DNA of 64,000 nt from Eucalyptus grandis (taxonomy: Eukaryota; Streptophyta; Magnoliopsida; Myrtales; Myrtaceae). How positions within the stretch are numbered: position 1 is the first letter of the stretch; every line of letters begins with the position of its first letter. Of this stretch, positions 1 to 13,586 are shown piece by piece. The notes under the pieces were generated by a model that saw only the letters and a program-made list of their open reading frames with translations, was not told the DNA's origin and searched no databases. The DNA is taken from the NCBI RefSeq assembly GCF_016545825.1, contig NC_052616.1, positions 58,797,278 through 58,861,277 of the forward strand, in the 5' to 3' direction. The position numbers and the translations under genes were made by a program.

Positions 1-906
1 ATTCAATACTTCAAATTGAATTTGAAATATTAAATATAAAGGCAAAAACTCAAAAAGCTAATCAACATATTACTCTTGGTGCTGTTTCTCCAAAACAAAT
101 GATACTTTGTTTTACTTGCCAAGGAAAGAACATAGCATCTAGAAAGTAATTTCTATGAGAAAGAAAAGGCACCTATTACATTGTTTCGGTAGCACGTATT
201 CGGCCTTTTCAATTTTACAGGATAGAATAATGTCCAACATTAATACAAGATTAGAGCTTGATCTTTTGTAACATTATCTATCCTTGCTTTTGATTTGTAT
301 ATTCAGCTTTCTCTCAATTTTTTGTCAGTAATTTATCTGAGTTTTATTAGTTATCAAGGCACTAGATTAGTGCATCTATCTAGTGGAATATGATCTAAAC
401 TTAGGGATCCTTTTGAGACATCCACATGTTAGTACAGTGGTATTTTGGACGGTGAAATCGATTGTTTAGTCCTTCTTTTCTTTTCTTTCTTTCACCTTTT
501 ACCCTTTCTTCCTTTCCATATTTGCCCCCTCACAATGCATTTTGGATGGTCTTGATCGATTCTTTCATCCTTCTATTCTTTTCTTTCATCTTTTACCTTT
601 GTTCTTCCTTTCTCAATCTGCCCTTCCATCCGTTGCCAACTCTGCACGCCACGAATTCATAGCCCGCGAGCTTGTCGTCGTCCGTGGTCGTCCCCATCAC
701 TGCTGCGTACTCAGCTAACCCGTGGCCGTCCCTGACTTACCAGTGAGCGAGTGGCTGCAGGTTCACCAACTATGCCAACTCTGATTGAGGTCTGAGGCTG
801 GACTGTCGGTTGTGCAGTAGAGCTGCTCAAAGAGGGGACTGCGGCATGCGACTCCACCTCTATGGTCGTGGCCGAGAGAGTTAGAGAGAGAGAGAGAGAG
901 AGAGAT
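1..906. repeat. Dispersed repeat R, copy 1
   Basis: This is the first copy of a family that recurs at 9457-9681 plus 13068-13470, 21030-21080 plus 22200-22310, 27690-28430 and 28521-29350, and inverted at 25230-25880. Copies share a block with 'gttactct...aaggtgctg', a block around 'aacattatccatcctcgc', a CT-rich stretch in which 'cattttgga(t/c)ggtctagatcg' is repeated, and a terminal (GA)n tract (872-905 here). No TG...CA ends or target duplication are visible and no protein is encoded. It lies downstream of the MRS2 3' end in both large duplicated units, so part of its spread is by segmental duplication. Function unknown. Confidence 0.8.
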
Positions 907-1740
907 TTGAATTTTGGGGATCTTGATTTTTAGGTGATGATTTCACGAGAATTTCTTGACAAGAAAGGTCTATGGAAAAACTTAGCAAATAAAGAGAACA
1001 AAAAAATTGAACAAATTGTTCACAGATCGATTTTTCTAAAACCTAAGACAGACCGGAAACCGGCCAAAACCGACATGGAAAGGAGACTAAATTTCATTGA
1101 ACTTTTGTACAAACTAGAACTTCAGGTTAAGCCAATTTATTGCGATAGCAATAAGAGTAAATCATGCATAATGAAATCACACTTTCGCTTCAATACACAA
1201 AATGCTAACAAATCAGCAAAATTATAGCCACGGAAACTGAAATTTCCTTTTCCATTTAGGCTGAAACTCAAAGCCCCATTTAAGATGCAGATTATTCTTC
1301 ACCTATGTAAAGCTCCAAGCCAAGTTCAAATTAAGAAGGATCAAGCCCTTGTATCCAGAAGTTTAGTAGGTTTTTTCAGAAAGAAGATCACCGCCATATT
1401 CGGCCTGAGATAATAAACTTCCATCACAAAAGACCACCAAATCTCCAAGCACGCTCAAGCTCCAAAATCTTTTATTTTGAATTGTCCATTGAGCCATTCA
1501 TGAAATATGCAATATCAAACTGTATTAACTCTAGACGATCATGTCCATTGATGATCATGTCATCCACATAAACAAGAGAAGAATCCAATCATAATCAGTC
1601 CCATCAAATACATGCAGCATTTATATCGTAAGGGCTTTGAATAGATTGAGCAAGATGATCCTACAAGTTACGCAAATTCACCTCCAAAAGAGAACACCAT
1701 AAGAATCTACCAAGAATTGCGTACTATGTAAATACCAATT
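907..1740 (-). mobile_element. Decayed Ty1/copia reverse transcriptase fragment
   Basis: On the minus strand, pieces of a Copia polymerase can be read across several frameshifts: 'LVYVDDMII' (YVDD catalytic motif encoded at about 1559-1573), 'FKIKDFGA' (usual form FKIKDLG) and a following 'SQAEYGGDLLSE' like the Copia 'SQ.KYA.DLL' stretch. The order matches Copia RT. Parallel fragments occur at 26641-27300 and 30290-30840, so the insertion predates the local duplications. The outer part (907-1219) is a conserved spacer also present at 13740-13905 and 29985-30290, in which I recognise nothing. No LTRs assigned. Confidence 0.55.
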
Positions 1741-2056
1741 GCGACGGTTAGTTACAAGTATCGTGTGTAACAAGATCTGTGGTACACCCAATTATCCTGT
1801 GTGAAATCAGGAAAATTTGTGTAAATAAGAGGAGAAAAATGGTTCCCTATAAGCTTTATCCACAATTGCTGCTAATGAATGCTGTCCTGAGGTATTTTCC
1901 TTGCATGGTTTGTCAATTCAAATGGGAAATGAGAGGGCGCACCAACAACCTCAGCCACACCAGTATAACAGTTTTTTGCTATCCGAATCAAAACAAAGTC
2001 CATCCCTCATGGCCCTGCCCTTTAGTCGTCCGAAAGGCCAGCTTGAGAGATGCAAG

Positions 2057-5000
2057 TCAAGATCCAACCAATCCCTATGACGAGCGTATGCAATTATGAG
2101 GATGAATAACAATGCGCAAAGCGGTTCCAGTCAGGATCACGACCTACCAGCATTAGGACACAGTTTTCTTTTTTTAAGGAAAAGTGAAATCAAGAAGAGA
2201 AGTCGAAGAGATGAGACGATGAAGTTACTAATCAAAGGTTCAGGCCTATCCATTTGAACATGTAGCCATGGTTAGTGTTCCAATCATAGGTATATTTCAC
2301 GCCAAAATGCCAGCAACCAAAGAATAGATGGACAAACAAACAGTTCCTGAACTCAGGAAGAGCTCTAGCTGCAACCGTAGACAGAGAGTCAAAGAACATC
2401 AAATAAATCAATTTAACAACTCTGGACATAAGCAACTAAATGAAGAGGTGAACAACTTGGGTACACATTTAAAAAAGAAACAATTGAGAACATGAACGCA
2501 CACAATAACAGTGAGAGAGAGAGAGAGAAGCACCTGAATTAGCTGATTCCGGTGATTATCAAACTGAGAAAAGAAAGTACTTATCCATGCAAAACTTTTG
2601 CTTTTCCCGTTTTATCTACTTCTGATTCTCTTTACAGAAACATGCTATACAACTAACTTAATCAATCAAGTTACCTGGATGTTAATGTAGTCCTCAGTGT
2701 CGTCGATATATTCCCGAAGCTGCACATGAGCAACTTAGGCAAATCAAATTTTGAAAAATGGACATTATACAGAAAATCAAACTCTCAAAAGTACAATCAT
2801 TATAGTCATGCATCACAACGATCTTGAGCAAGCAAAATGAAAATTTGAATAACTATTTGACCAGAGCACATAACGGATTAATCAGTTCAAAATTTCCAAC
2901 TAACTTAATGGCTCCGGAAATTAACACAAAATCAAAATGTCTATAATTTATCTGCTACCCTGTAAACAGAAAAGCAAATCATTATGAAGAGATTGTTTTT
3001 ATTTTAGTACAGGATATTTTCGACTTCAATTACAACAACATCATCACAAATTTCATTCTCCCAACACCATGACAACTGTTAATTATTGACCCTGTACTGA
3101 TGTAGAAACCTATAGTCTCTTCCTGGCAAAGAGAAATTTTTAATTGATTCCTTAAGCTCAAATATAGTAATTAGACAGGTTTCATTTAGCCATCCCAACT
3201 CACATGAGAGTGGAAATACTAACAAAAGAATTCCTGAATGATCATTCCTAATATAATCATGTATCACAATGATGCCGACAAAAATGACAATTGTCTCCAG
3301 CACAAGCATCGCTGAAATTCATTACCTATCTAAAGTATCAATGGACGCACTCTGCAAGATTTTTACAACAGATAAATGCAGGCAGAATACTACAGCAACT
3401 AAAGGATCATGCAGATAATTCCCTATGTAATACAAGTACTTACTGTTGTCAGCTTGTTCAATGTGCCATCAATTTGCATAAAGTAAGCCTGAGGGGAAAA
3501 AAAAAAAAGACATTGATGCCTATTCAAGAAACAACAGAACTTAAAAATACCATCCACAATAATATCAACAGGAAATAGCTCAAAACCTCAAGTAACATTT
3601 CCAACCCTCAACATCATCTTCGTCTCCACGAACTGTTTGCCACCTCACCCTACTGGCTCGAGATATTTTTGAGCCAATGGTAGGAAGCAGAAACCAATTT
3701 GGGCTCCTGAACCACTTATAGGGGAAGATGCACCAACTTGAGCTTTGACAAATACAAGTCAGCCATATCGTCATCATCATCTAGTAGTTGCTCAAGCTCA
3801 TCCCCTTACCTGCAATACCACAAATACCTTTCAAGATGTTACCTCCTACACGTCAAAGGCAACCCTGAAGAAGACACCCGTGTATAGTGACAGAAAAGTC
3901 CATAATGATTGAGAATATCAACAATAGGTTCTGTTCAACGATATTCCTCTAAATAGAGCGAGAGAGAGAGTGCAGTGTTCAGTCGGACACCATTTCATGA
4001 AGACAATAAAATCTATCTCGATTATTTACATATTAATCAAGTACTCACTTTTCATACAAGCTCATCTAAATACTCAATTTGAAGATACAAACATATTGTC
4101 ATACATAGGATTGTCAGTCAGTCTAGGCCAACTTAAAGTTGCATGAGTACATAGAATCAAGAAAGACAAGGACAACTCAAAATTTATGTTACTCGCGAAG
4201 ATATCATACTCAGTCGAAAAATCATAGATAATGGCAAGGTAAACCATTTCGATTTCAGCAATGACCCAGAAGTTATATAATTTTGCAGGGAAAAATTGAC
4301 TCACAGTACCTTTTGCACCCTTGATGTTAGCCTTGTCATCGCACTCTTCAATTTACGAACCCTATCCAAGTTACGGCTGCTAATCTACAAAGACCACAGA
4401 CAGCAGACATGCAAATTTAAGAGAAACATTTCAAACTGAGATTGAGCATAGAAGCATGATTGACCAGCCAGCATTAAGACATCGTTGTACAATTCCAAGC
4501 ATAAAGAGTAATGGCTCGATTAGTACAAAAATCTGTGTTAAGCAAAAGAGGCAAAAGCCCCATAAAAATTAAAAAAAAATTGCTTCATCTCGATCAATCA
4601 ACACGACCACAACAACAAATCTCTAGGAAAATAACAAGTAACAAAATTCAGCTGATCATGCATGTCGCGACCCATTTTTCGGGGTGTGAACCACCTAGGG
4701 TTTGGCTAATGGATTGTTAAGCCTAAACTTAACTCGGGCTCTCCCAAGCCCATACCAATTCGCGACTTTCGGTTCAAGTTCTTAACATGCAAATTTTTTA
4801 ATTCGGAGTCGCCACTAATCTATTTTTGGTGGGTTGATTAGAAACCCGAGTAAAGTAATAGGAGTTTTACTTTACTCCTACGAACCAGAGATTTGTGAGT
4901 CCGGGACTTGGTTACACTAGATTTCTCTAATGCCCTTTCGGTACCATTCTTTTAATTTCAAAAATGTTTTTGCAGACAGCTTGAATTGATTTTAAATTCT

Positions 5001-8000
5001 AACATGTGAGGTGACCATGCAGTGAGCAAACCACCAATTTAACACTCAAGAAAGCAAATGAATAAATTGCAGGACTTACCTCATAGCAACGAAAGCATCT
5101 GCGTTGTTAGTTTAGAATTCACATCAGCAGCCTTAAATATGATTTCTAATTAACACGCAATTTTTGTTTTGTTTTCACTTAATTAATGAAAATCATGCAA
5201 TATGCAATGCATGCCACTAATTTAACATGAAATGATATGACATGGCAACATGACTTAGCTATATGACCTAAGCAATATGACATAACTAAGCATGTAGTCT
5301 ATCCTAAGCATGAGATGATTTATTCTAAATAATTTTTATTTTCCATGAGATTCGAAGTTAAAGAAATGCAACACTTAAACATGCAATCTAAATTAATCTA
5401 ATGACGGGCAATTTCTAATTAAATGAACCTACCAAAATTACTAAATGACATGCATTGTATGAACCTAATTCTATATGACGTGCACATTTTTATTTTCCTA
5501 ATAAGCATGCAATCTATCATAATATGCAATGACGTGCAAAGAATGCCCTAATTTAATTTTTCTTTTTTTATTATGAAATTCGAAATTAAACTGCCAAATA
5601 ATTAAACATGCAACTTAAATTAAACAAAAACTAACATCCTAAATGAATGCTTTTTTGGATTTTTATTTAAGAAATTCGAAATAAATTTCCTATCCTAAAC
5701 ATGCAACATAACCTTAAAACCAGTAATATCCTAACATGCATTTAACCTAACTCAAATAAATATTTTTGGGTTTTTCTTTATGGGTGCAATCAAATAGAGG
5801 CATCAAGAAAGCACGGCACCAAATCAAGCAAGATATCATCCATGTCCATTTAATTTAGGAAATAAATTGACGAATCGCATCTCGCGCATGAGATTGATCG
5901 GCTAATTTTTAAATAAAATCACGAATCGTATCTCGAGCGTGAGATCGGATTGGTGATTTTTCCGTGCGATTGCGGTCGTATTTCGGGCATGAAATCGGAC
6001 CATCAATCATATGCACGTTGCGAAATTAGGAAGATTTCCTAATTTGAAAGGCCACTCAAATTACGGACATCATAGCGTATCGGAATTTCCATCACATGCA
6101 TCAACGGATATTTCAAATGAGGAAACGAAATATTCGAAATCAAATAGAACGAAATTTTTACCTAATCCGATATTGATTTCCAAATTTGGACCTTGCGCAA
6201 TCGGACCGATCGCAATCGGCGGGCAACAAGGTGGTGGATGACAACTAACAATGGATCGTGGTGGCGATCTGCTGCAGACGGAGGTTCGGCTTGGAAAGCA
6301 GCCGAGATAGTGGATTCACGGTGATGCCTCGATGATTTGAGACAAGTGATGGCTCACGAGGCGGTGGGGAGGTGCACAGCTAACTCCCAGCCTTACGACA
6401 TAGACTTCTCGGCATGCCTGCAACACTAGGAACTTGCAAAGACAATTAGGAGACACCTTTCTTTGTTTTCTTTTATATATATGCACCAAGATCTATGGTG
6501 GAGGATGATGACTAAGTGGAAACTCCCTTGCTACGTGTACCCTCCTCAAGGTCCAGACGGTGGGGAAATTTTGACTGGCTTCGCTCGCTGGATTCGGATG
6601 AAATTCAATGGGAAATCTGGGTCTCGCTAAGCGGTGCCCGGACTTTGCTGGAAGTTGCTCACCGACCTGGAATTGCTGGAGATTTCGCTGCAAGGACTAA
6701 CAAACCAAGCCAAAAATCACCACTCTGCTTCGTCTCTCAGGGTATCGAGTTCCCTTGTATTGATTTTCTGTTGACCTACAAAGAGAAAAAGAAGCAAGAA
6801 ACTTTTTCCCCTTTTTTTACGTCTCCTCCCAATCGTGGCTATCATTTTCTATATCAGGGGATTCAACCAACATTAGAATATTTCAAGGAATGGCAACAGA
6901 ATATATGGGAACCAAATTAACCGAAATTCTTTTGATGTCACGCGTTTCCGAATTTGGACTTGTCGGACGGCGGAGTGGGGATGGTCACCGTGGCTTGCAA
7001 ATCACACTGGGATCATCGAGAGCGGAGTCAATTCATGTGCGGTGGAATCCTTTCTTCAGACGTGTGGATGTGTTCTCTGCTTCTTTGATCAGCACACATC
7101 TTTATAAATTTTTAAAGTACCCACCGCCACATGTTGTTTGGATGAGCGTCAAGGTGGAGCAAATTGTAGGATTGAACTGCTGGGATTCGTGGCTCACGGG
7201 GATGCTTCATCGGGGGATCACGACGCAGCTGAGGATGCTAGTGCAGCAGCTCGTCCCGATGGTGGTCTCACAGTGGGGGCAGCGTTGTGAGCATGAGAGC
7301 GCGCGATGTGGCCGCGGGACTCACGTGGCAAGGGAATCTCGACCAAGCTTGGTGAAGCACTCTATCTCTCTCTTATCTCACGGTGTGTCTCTGTGTATTC
7401 AGAATTGCCCTCAATGTGGCCATATGTATCAATATGTCCGCCCCTTTTAACCCTACGTATGTTTACTTATTTATAGGGCACGGATTAGGTTTTTAAATTT
7501 TCTAAATCCATATCCACGAAGATTTCTTTTCGAAACGCAATATTTGTTTTTTTCCAAACGTAATATTTGCTTTTGAATTGAAATCTCACAAAGATAAATC
7601 CGTAAAATATCTCCGAGGATACAGGCTTTGACCGATTTGCTTTCTTTGTGGGCTTAGTCTAGCCTGTCAATTTAAAGCTCGGAACCATTAATTCGAACTC
7701 ATCCACCACCGATCCAATAAACAAATGCAAAAATGCAAATGCACTTAAATCTATATGCTATGCAATCAATTATTTTTCCGGAATAAAATTGACCCCTAAT
7801 TTTTAATGCAATAAATGACTAATTAGGTCGCCAAAATTTAGGTGTCAACAATGCATAACATCACATCAAGCATGCAAAACCAAATGGACCAGTCTTCAAG
7901 AGTTCACCAATCACTCAGGCATAAAATCCTTAGAGGGAAGTAGAAATGCCTGGAATTCGACAAATGAAAGCTACACTGAAGAACATTTCAATCAGTAAAA

Positions 8001-9461
8001 CAATACCTATTTTCAAACAAATAATATTATTAGTTACACTAAAAACTGCAAATGGCAGTGTTCAGCCGCGTATCACTCCTTTAGAAGGAGAAGCAACAAA
8101 AACAATTAAAGAACCTTAACAGAGCATTTTTATTTTTGGTTTATTTATTTCGATGGTTAAGTGAATCTACTTACTTTTGAGGTGAGCTCATCTAAAGCAG
8201 GATAAGCAGCAGTCTCCAATTCAGTAGTACGTGCTGCAAGAAAGCTACAAATTGCTTCCAAAGCTACCTCCACGGCGCGAAATTCAAATGGAGACTCTGC
8301 ATTGCATCATATAACAACTATTTAAAGATGGCCCGCTTACAACAAATCCAATTTGAAAGAGCCAACTCAAACACACCCCATACCATCATCTTCCCCAGCT
8401 TCAACATCATTCTGTACATGAGAGTACTCTTCTGCATCATCTTGACCCTGGCATATGGCATTTACAGCTAATCGCCGTTGGAGCTCCTCAACAACTGGTA
8501 TAACATTTATATCTGATGGGTCTCGAAGCAACACCTACAAGCCAATAATGCAAGTGCCATCGCTACTTATGATATAAAACATGAAAATAAACTGACCCAG
8601 AACTAACTTAGTTCTTACATAAGGAGAAAGAAATTTCCCACTAGAAGATATCAAATTCCATTCTTGCACAACCATTTAAGTATTTCATAAGAAAGGTTGT
8701 AATTTATCTCTGGGAAAAAGCATGAATATAAGTACCTAGCTAGTTAAGCAGTCTAACATAAAAACAGAGACACCTGTTCGTGCAAAAGGTCTGCGTAGCT
8801 GAACGGCAAAGAGGAAATATCTAAGGACTTGAGGATAACGAGAAAGCTGTGTTCAGTCATAATTGGCTGGAAATAAAAGGAAAAGGCATATGATAATTTC
8901 AGAATTGAAGGCTTTTACTGTGTTGAACAGTTGCCATTCAAGCTTGCAACTGAAAGACAAGTTATGCTGAACCAGGGAGAAAATCAGTGCTCGGCTAATT
9001 AAGGCCCGGCGACTAAACATTTAGCAACCTCAGAATTCCAGTCGATGGTACTAGAACTCATTGCGATGAAAAAGCACTTCATCAAATGTAAGAAGAAAAC
9101 TCAACTGAATTAGTCAAAGAAACATGAAAACATCCCAAGCTAAACCAAAGCAAGCTCTTCCGATACAGAAGTGACGACACACGGGGCTTCCAGACTTCAC
9201 ACAAGTACCGCTCTGCTCAAAACCTCTTGGCAATGATAATTGCCTTGATATGCTGCAAAAGTTCAAACACCCACAAATGCAACAGTGAAAAAAAAAAACC
9301 GAAAGTCAGCACCAACAATTCAAGGAACTTCAAGAAGAAAGAGAGAGAGAGAGAGAGACCCATTTATAAACAAGACTGAAAAATAAAAGGGGACCTCCAA
9401 ATTGAGAAGATGGTCCTCTCACGGCCGAGGATGGTGCAGGGGTAGCACAAGAGCGGGTCGA
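2057..9461 (-). pseudogene. MRS2-type magnesium transporter, copy 1 (truncated, frameshifted)
   Basis: CorA/MRS2-family Mg2+ channel, normally membrane-bound with two C-terminal helices. Ten complete exons and part of exon 1 were placed by splice sites and by comparison with copy 2 (31151-36192): ex1 9395-9461 (partial), ex2 9224-9252, ex3 8384-8534, ex4 8175-8296, ex5 4310-4384, ex6 3587-3809, ex7 3444-3488, ex8 2675-2719, ex9 2534-2563, ex10 2250-2368, ex11 2057-2143. Recognisable family segments include 'HIKAII', '[15 protein letters not shown]', 'SRNLDRVRKLKSAMTRLT', 'DTEDYINIQ', 'DNHRNQLIQ' and the terminal 'IIAYARH...GLVGS'. Exons 3, 4, 5, 7 and 8 are intact. Lesions: exon 1 cut off at a junction with repeat R, 1 bp lost in exon 2, 1 bp gained at the start of exon 6 (AGGGGA), indels in exons 10 and 11, and the exon 10 donor changed from GT to AT. 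Intron 4 holds a solo LTR. The signature motif reads GV(N). Subgroup resembles plant MRS2-5/MGT3, from memory only. Confidence 0.85.
4663..7850. mobile_element. Solo LTR (3.2 kb) in MRS2 copy 1 intron 4
   Basis: The element starts TGTCGCGACC and ends GGTGTCAACA, and is flanked by the 5-bp direct repeat ATGCA (4658-4662 and 7851-7855). The empty site is preserved in MRS2 copy 2 near 33790 ('gatcatgcataat'), which proves insertion after the duplication. No gag or pol is readable, so it is best taken as a solo LTR of a Ty3/gypsy-like element with very long LTRs. Inside, about 5870-6003, an imperfect ~60 bp motif with 'cg.atcg.atctcg.gc.tgagat' is repeated three times. Open frames inside (6011-6241, 6516-6920, 6890-7450) show no recognisable domain. 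Confidence 0.85.
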
Positions 9462-9681
9462 CATGTTACTCTCCAAGGTGCTTGTTTCTTCAAAATAGAA
9501 TGATACTTAATTTTACTTGCCAATGGAAGAACACTGCATCTAGAAAGTAATCTCTTTGAGAAAGAAAAGGCACCATTACATTGTTTCGTGATGCACATTT
9601 CCCACTCTTTTCAATCTTACAGTATTTAATAATGTCCAGCATTCATATAATATGAGGGCTTCCATACTTTGGAACATTATC
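9457..9681. repeat. Repeat R, copy 2, left part
   Basis: R begins directly at the broken MRS2 exon 1 (shared bases 'tcga' at the join) and is interrupted after 'aacattatc' by LTR X1; it resumes at 13068 with 'ttatccatacttgc'. Confidence 0.8.
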
Positions 9682-12600
9682 TCGTGACATCCCGATTTTT
9701 CAAATCTGATTTCAATTGAATAAATTGGGCTTTTCGTCGACGCGCTATAGTGCTATTCTCTCGAGTTGGCTACTCATGAGATAACCTGGTCTATCTAGAA
9801 AAGCAATTAAGGAATCAAAACGCAATGGACTTGAGAATTTGACTAGGAATTAACCGCTTGACCATGTCGATCCGTAAGAAACTTTACGGCATCGTCGATC
9901 GATCGAGACGTAGATAGGTCGATTCGATTAAGATACATGATCAGGTGTGGGTGATTCCACCCGATTGCAAAATTCTCATCAATCGACACTAAATTGATTT
10001 TCGACGTTTGGGTACCCCGTGTCCGTAATTGAAACCTCGAGATTTTCACGACAATCGAGAGTCGCCAATGTGTCGAAGATGCACTATGTGACTCGAGATA
10101 AATCGATCACGGGTCAATTGCACAAAAAAATTCCTAAAAGTTACCCAAAGATTAGGTCATGCTAAGCGCGCGGATTGAAAATAACCGTGAATTTGAACCC
10201 GATTTCATAAATCCAAAGTTCCGTGGTGTCACGAGCTATTTTAGGGACATCGACTCATTCTCGAAAAATTTTCAGAGATTCCGAGGTTTTTACGTAAATG
10301 GATTCGGACATCACATAAAATTAACGGAAATTGATCGCCGAATTGGCGATTTTCACTTGCAAACCGAGCTATATGACGAAGGGACTTGTAGAATTATGTG
10401 GACTTTTCTACATCAAATTTGGACATCAAATTGAAGAATTTGGGTGGAAGTTGAAGCTTTATTGAGGAAATTCGGAATTAGAAAAAGGGCAGCATTTGTG
10501 GGCATCAAAATGAGTTTAATTGTGAAGATTATTGCAAGAAAATATTGTGAGATAAGGGATAAGATTGAGCACTATTTGGGGACCAAGCAATTAAGTTTTT
10601 GGATAGGTTTATGGACTTTTCTCTCTCCCCGAAGCTTCAGTCGCACGCCTCACTGGCCTCCTCCTCCTTCGCATCTTCGGGCACGTCTCTTTCCTTCAGT
10701 CAAAGCACCCCGCACCCCACGTACGAAGCAGCTTCTGCTCTTGCCTTTCCTTCATCCTTTTGTCTTCAATTGAAGTCTGCAATTCCCCACGTCTGTTCTC
10801 CACGATTTCCCTCCATCTTGCTGCCACGCCATCCACCGGTCAACTCTTCTCTTCAGCAAGGCCATTGTTGACCGAAGAAGCCCAGAGCTCCACCGAAGAC
10901 CTAGGCCCACGCGTCTTCAATTTTGCCGAGCTACCACCGTCTGAAGAAGCCCCCACCAGCTTCTCCACCGAAACAGTTTCGGTCTTGCCGCGCTGCCATC
11001 TCCAAAGCCCACCGAAGTCAGCTGAGTTCCTGCTTTGTTGACCCTACTGCCGTGTGTCTTCATCGAGCAAACGGCCAGCTCGCTCGCGCCAGCAACGTCC
11101 CAGCTGCCACCTCTCACGTCCGCGTGGTCTTCCCCAGCAGCAGCTCTTGCTGCTTCCTTCGTCCGCATCTTCAGCCCTTCATCACCGAAGCCAGCAGTCC
11201 AGCGAACTCCCTCCTTTGCTGCTTCTCTCGCCTGGCCCGGCTTGCACGCCAGCCCACAGCCCAGCCCACGAGTTCACAGAATTCCTGCAGTAGCCCAAGC
11301 TGTCGCTTGTGAACTTTCAGCCTTGAAGCCCAGAAATATTAGTCCAGCAGGCCCATTCTGTTCAGTCCATCAACAGCTCACTTCCAATTTTAGTCCAGCA
11401 ACTTCAGCCCGTTGAGTTCAGCGAAGCCCGTGATTTTGAGGCCCAAGCCCACGAAGTCGACCCGCTCAAGCCCATCCATTCAAAAGCAAATCTCATATGG
11501 ACTGAGATTTGCTAGGCCCGCTTAGGCCCAACCCGAGTGTCGCCGACGCCGTCGAAAATTCGGATTTCGGGCCGCCGTGCCATTGTCGCGGTGAACCATT
11601 TTCCATAATTAACCGGTCATTTTATACTCTAAACTCTGCTTAGTAGGCTAATGATGTTTAAGGGTGTTTAGATTTATTTTATTAGGAATTAGGTGATTAG
11701 TTAGATTAAATTAGAAATGTAATTATTTAATTGAGCATGTTAGGTGGTTAGCATGGTTTAGCTAAGGCCTAAATAAATTGTACTGTTTATCTAGAAAGGT
11801 TCAATTTTTCGGGTCCGTATTGGTTATTAATTTAATGATCCCGCCTAGGTTTATATTTTTAGAATTTAAATTGATTTATTTAATTAATTTCAGTAATTAT
11901 TTAATTATTCAATATTTTCTGGAAATTAGACCGAGATAGCGGTAACCAAAATTTTGTGCGATTGCAATGGTGTGGTTAATTTCTACAATTGAGTGTTAAA
12001 TTATGCAAATTGAGTGCCGATTGGATTTTTGGTATTTAATTCTAAAATTGTGAATCTCCAATATTTATTCAGAAAATCCCGAGTGTAGGGTTTTGACACC
12101 GAAAATAGTTTTTAGTACTATATGAAATAGGATTTCAAAAAGGAATAATATCAATTTTCTAGGTCAAGTTGACCGTATACTTACACACGAGTAATTTCAT
12201 GTGAATTTATAATATGAAGAAAAAATGCCAAGTTCACCATTTTAATTGAATCATTTGAGTGTAATGCACGGTGCCTTAGGCCATATTTGAGTGATTGTGT
12301 GATCGTTAAGAGAAATCGTCCCAAGCTGTTAAGCTGGAACATTATCCCTATTTGGGATACCCCGGACAACGGAACTGGTCGCAAGAAATTCTAGACCCTA
12401 TGCTCATTCGTGAAAGCTGTCTAATAAAGAGACGTCACATGCTCAATGGGGTGAGACGGCTCGGCGATGCCAAAAGATTGCCGAACAAAGAGTAGGCCGT
12501 GTTATATGCCGAGATCAAAACTAGGAACGCATGATTAATTGAGTGTGGCGTTTCAATTATTGGAGCTTATTTGTTGTTCATGCTCTCATGTTGTCTGTGA

Positions 12601-13067
12601 TATAAATTGTACTAACCTGCATGGTGGATCTAAGATGAGATAAGTCTCATTGATTGTATGATTGTGTGATTAGGACACTTATGTGCGTATTTCCTCTTAA
12701 TTGGGGTTTAAAGCTTAGACTCGCTAAGATTATATCCGTGGGACAACATTTTCAGGGTCATCGAGTGGAGGACCTAGAGCCGAGAGGAGGTGATCGGCGT
12801 AGGTTAGTTAGGACCGCTTCTTTTTGGAAGACCAGTCTTTGTAATCCTTGGCCATAGACTTTTATACATGACTCAAGATATATATAAAAGCATATTTGTT
12901 TGTGAATCTATTTTCATGCTTTTCTATCCCGAGATGATTATTGTCGTGATTTATAATCTGTTTCCGCATGTGCAATAAAACAAAGTTTGGCGACAAATCA
13001 TGGGAAGTCGCAAAATTATCATTGACCAGAGAGGGATGGGCACACGCTCGAGATTCGGAGCGTGACA
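9682..13067 (+). mobile_element. Solo LTR of family X, copy X1 (3.4 kb)
   Basis: Ends read '(tc)gTGACATCCC' and '...GCGTGACA'. The flanking 5-bp repeat TTATC (9677-9681, 13068-13072) restores the uninterrupted R sequence seen at 28848-28860. X copies also start at 46827 (X2) and 58244 (X3) and share an opening segment ('cgcctatag', 'gagataac', 'gacttgagaa', 'tgtcgaag...'), a CT-rich middle (10.6-11.5 kb here), an AT-rich part after 'ctaatgatg' and a closing part with 'tgggc(g/a)cgcgc'. No pol genes, so it is read as a solo LTR. Open frames at 10159-11415 are compositional and have no domain. Confidence 0.8.
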
Positions 13068-13480
13068 TTATCCATACTTGCTTTTGATTTTGTATATTAA
13101 GCTTTATTTATTTATTTATTTATTTATTTATTTTGTCAATAATTTATCTAAGTTTATTAGCTATCAAGGCATCAAATTTGTGCATTTTTATTTTATTGGA
13201 TATTGTCTAAATTTGGAGATCCTTTTGAGAAACCTACATGTTAGCTCAATGCATTTTGGACGGTCTAGATTGATTCTTTTGTCCTTTATTTTTTATTTCA
13301 CCTTTTACCCTTTTCTTCCTTTCTGAATCTACCCTCCTGTCCGTTGCACTACACGCCACGCATGCATCACGCGAGGTTGTTGTTGTCCGCCGTCGTCCCC
13401 GTCGCCACTGTGCCCTCGCCGACACGTAGTCGTCCCCCAAATTTATCTAGTCAAGGCCGACGAGAGAGAGAGATGTTTGA
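13068..13480. repeat. Repeat R, copy 2, right part
   Basis: Continues R after the X1 insertion. It contains a (TTTA)n stretch at about 13103-13132 not present in the other copies, the 'cattttggacggtctag' segment at about 13252, and a short (GA)n tract near 13461-13474. It is followed by the same spacer as in the other units. Confidence 0.75.
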
Positions 13481-13586
13481 ATATCCAGGGCATCTTGATA
13501 TTTCGGAGTAGGGTTTCACGAGAATTTCTAGCAGACTATAGCACAACCTGGCGAATCAATCAAAAGATAACAAAAAGAACGAACAA

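Noticed and set aside
10444..11415. Several overlapping Pro/Ser-rich open frames
   Set aside because: They lie in the CT-rich part of solo LTR X1, overlap in all frames and contain no domain.
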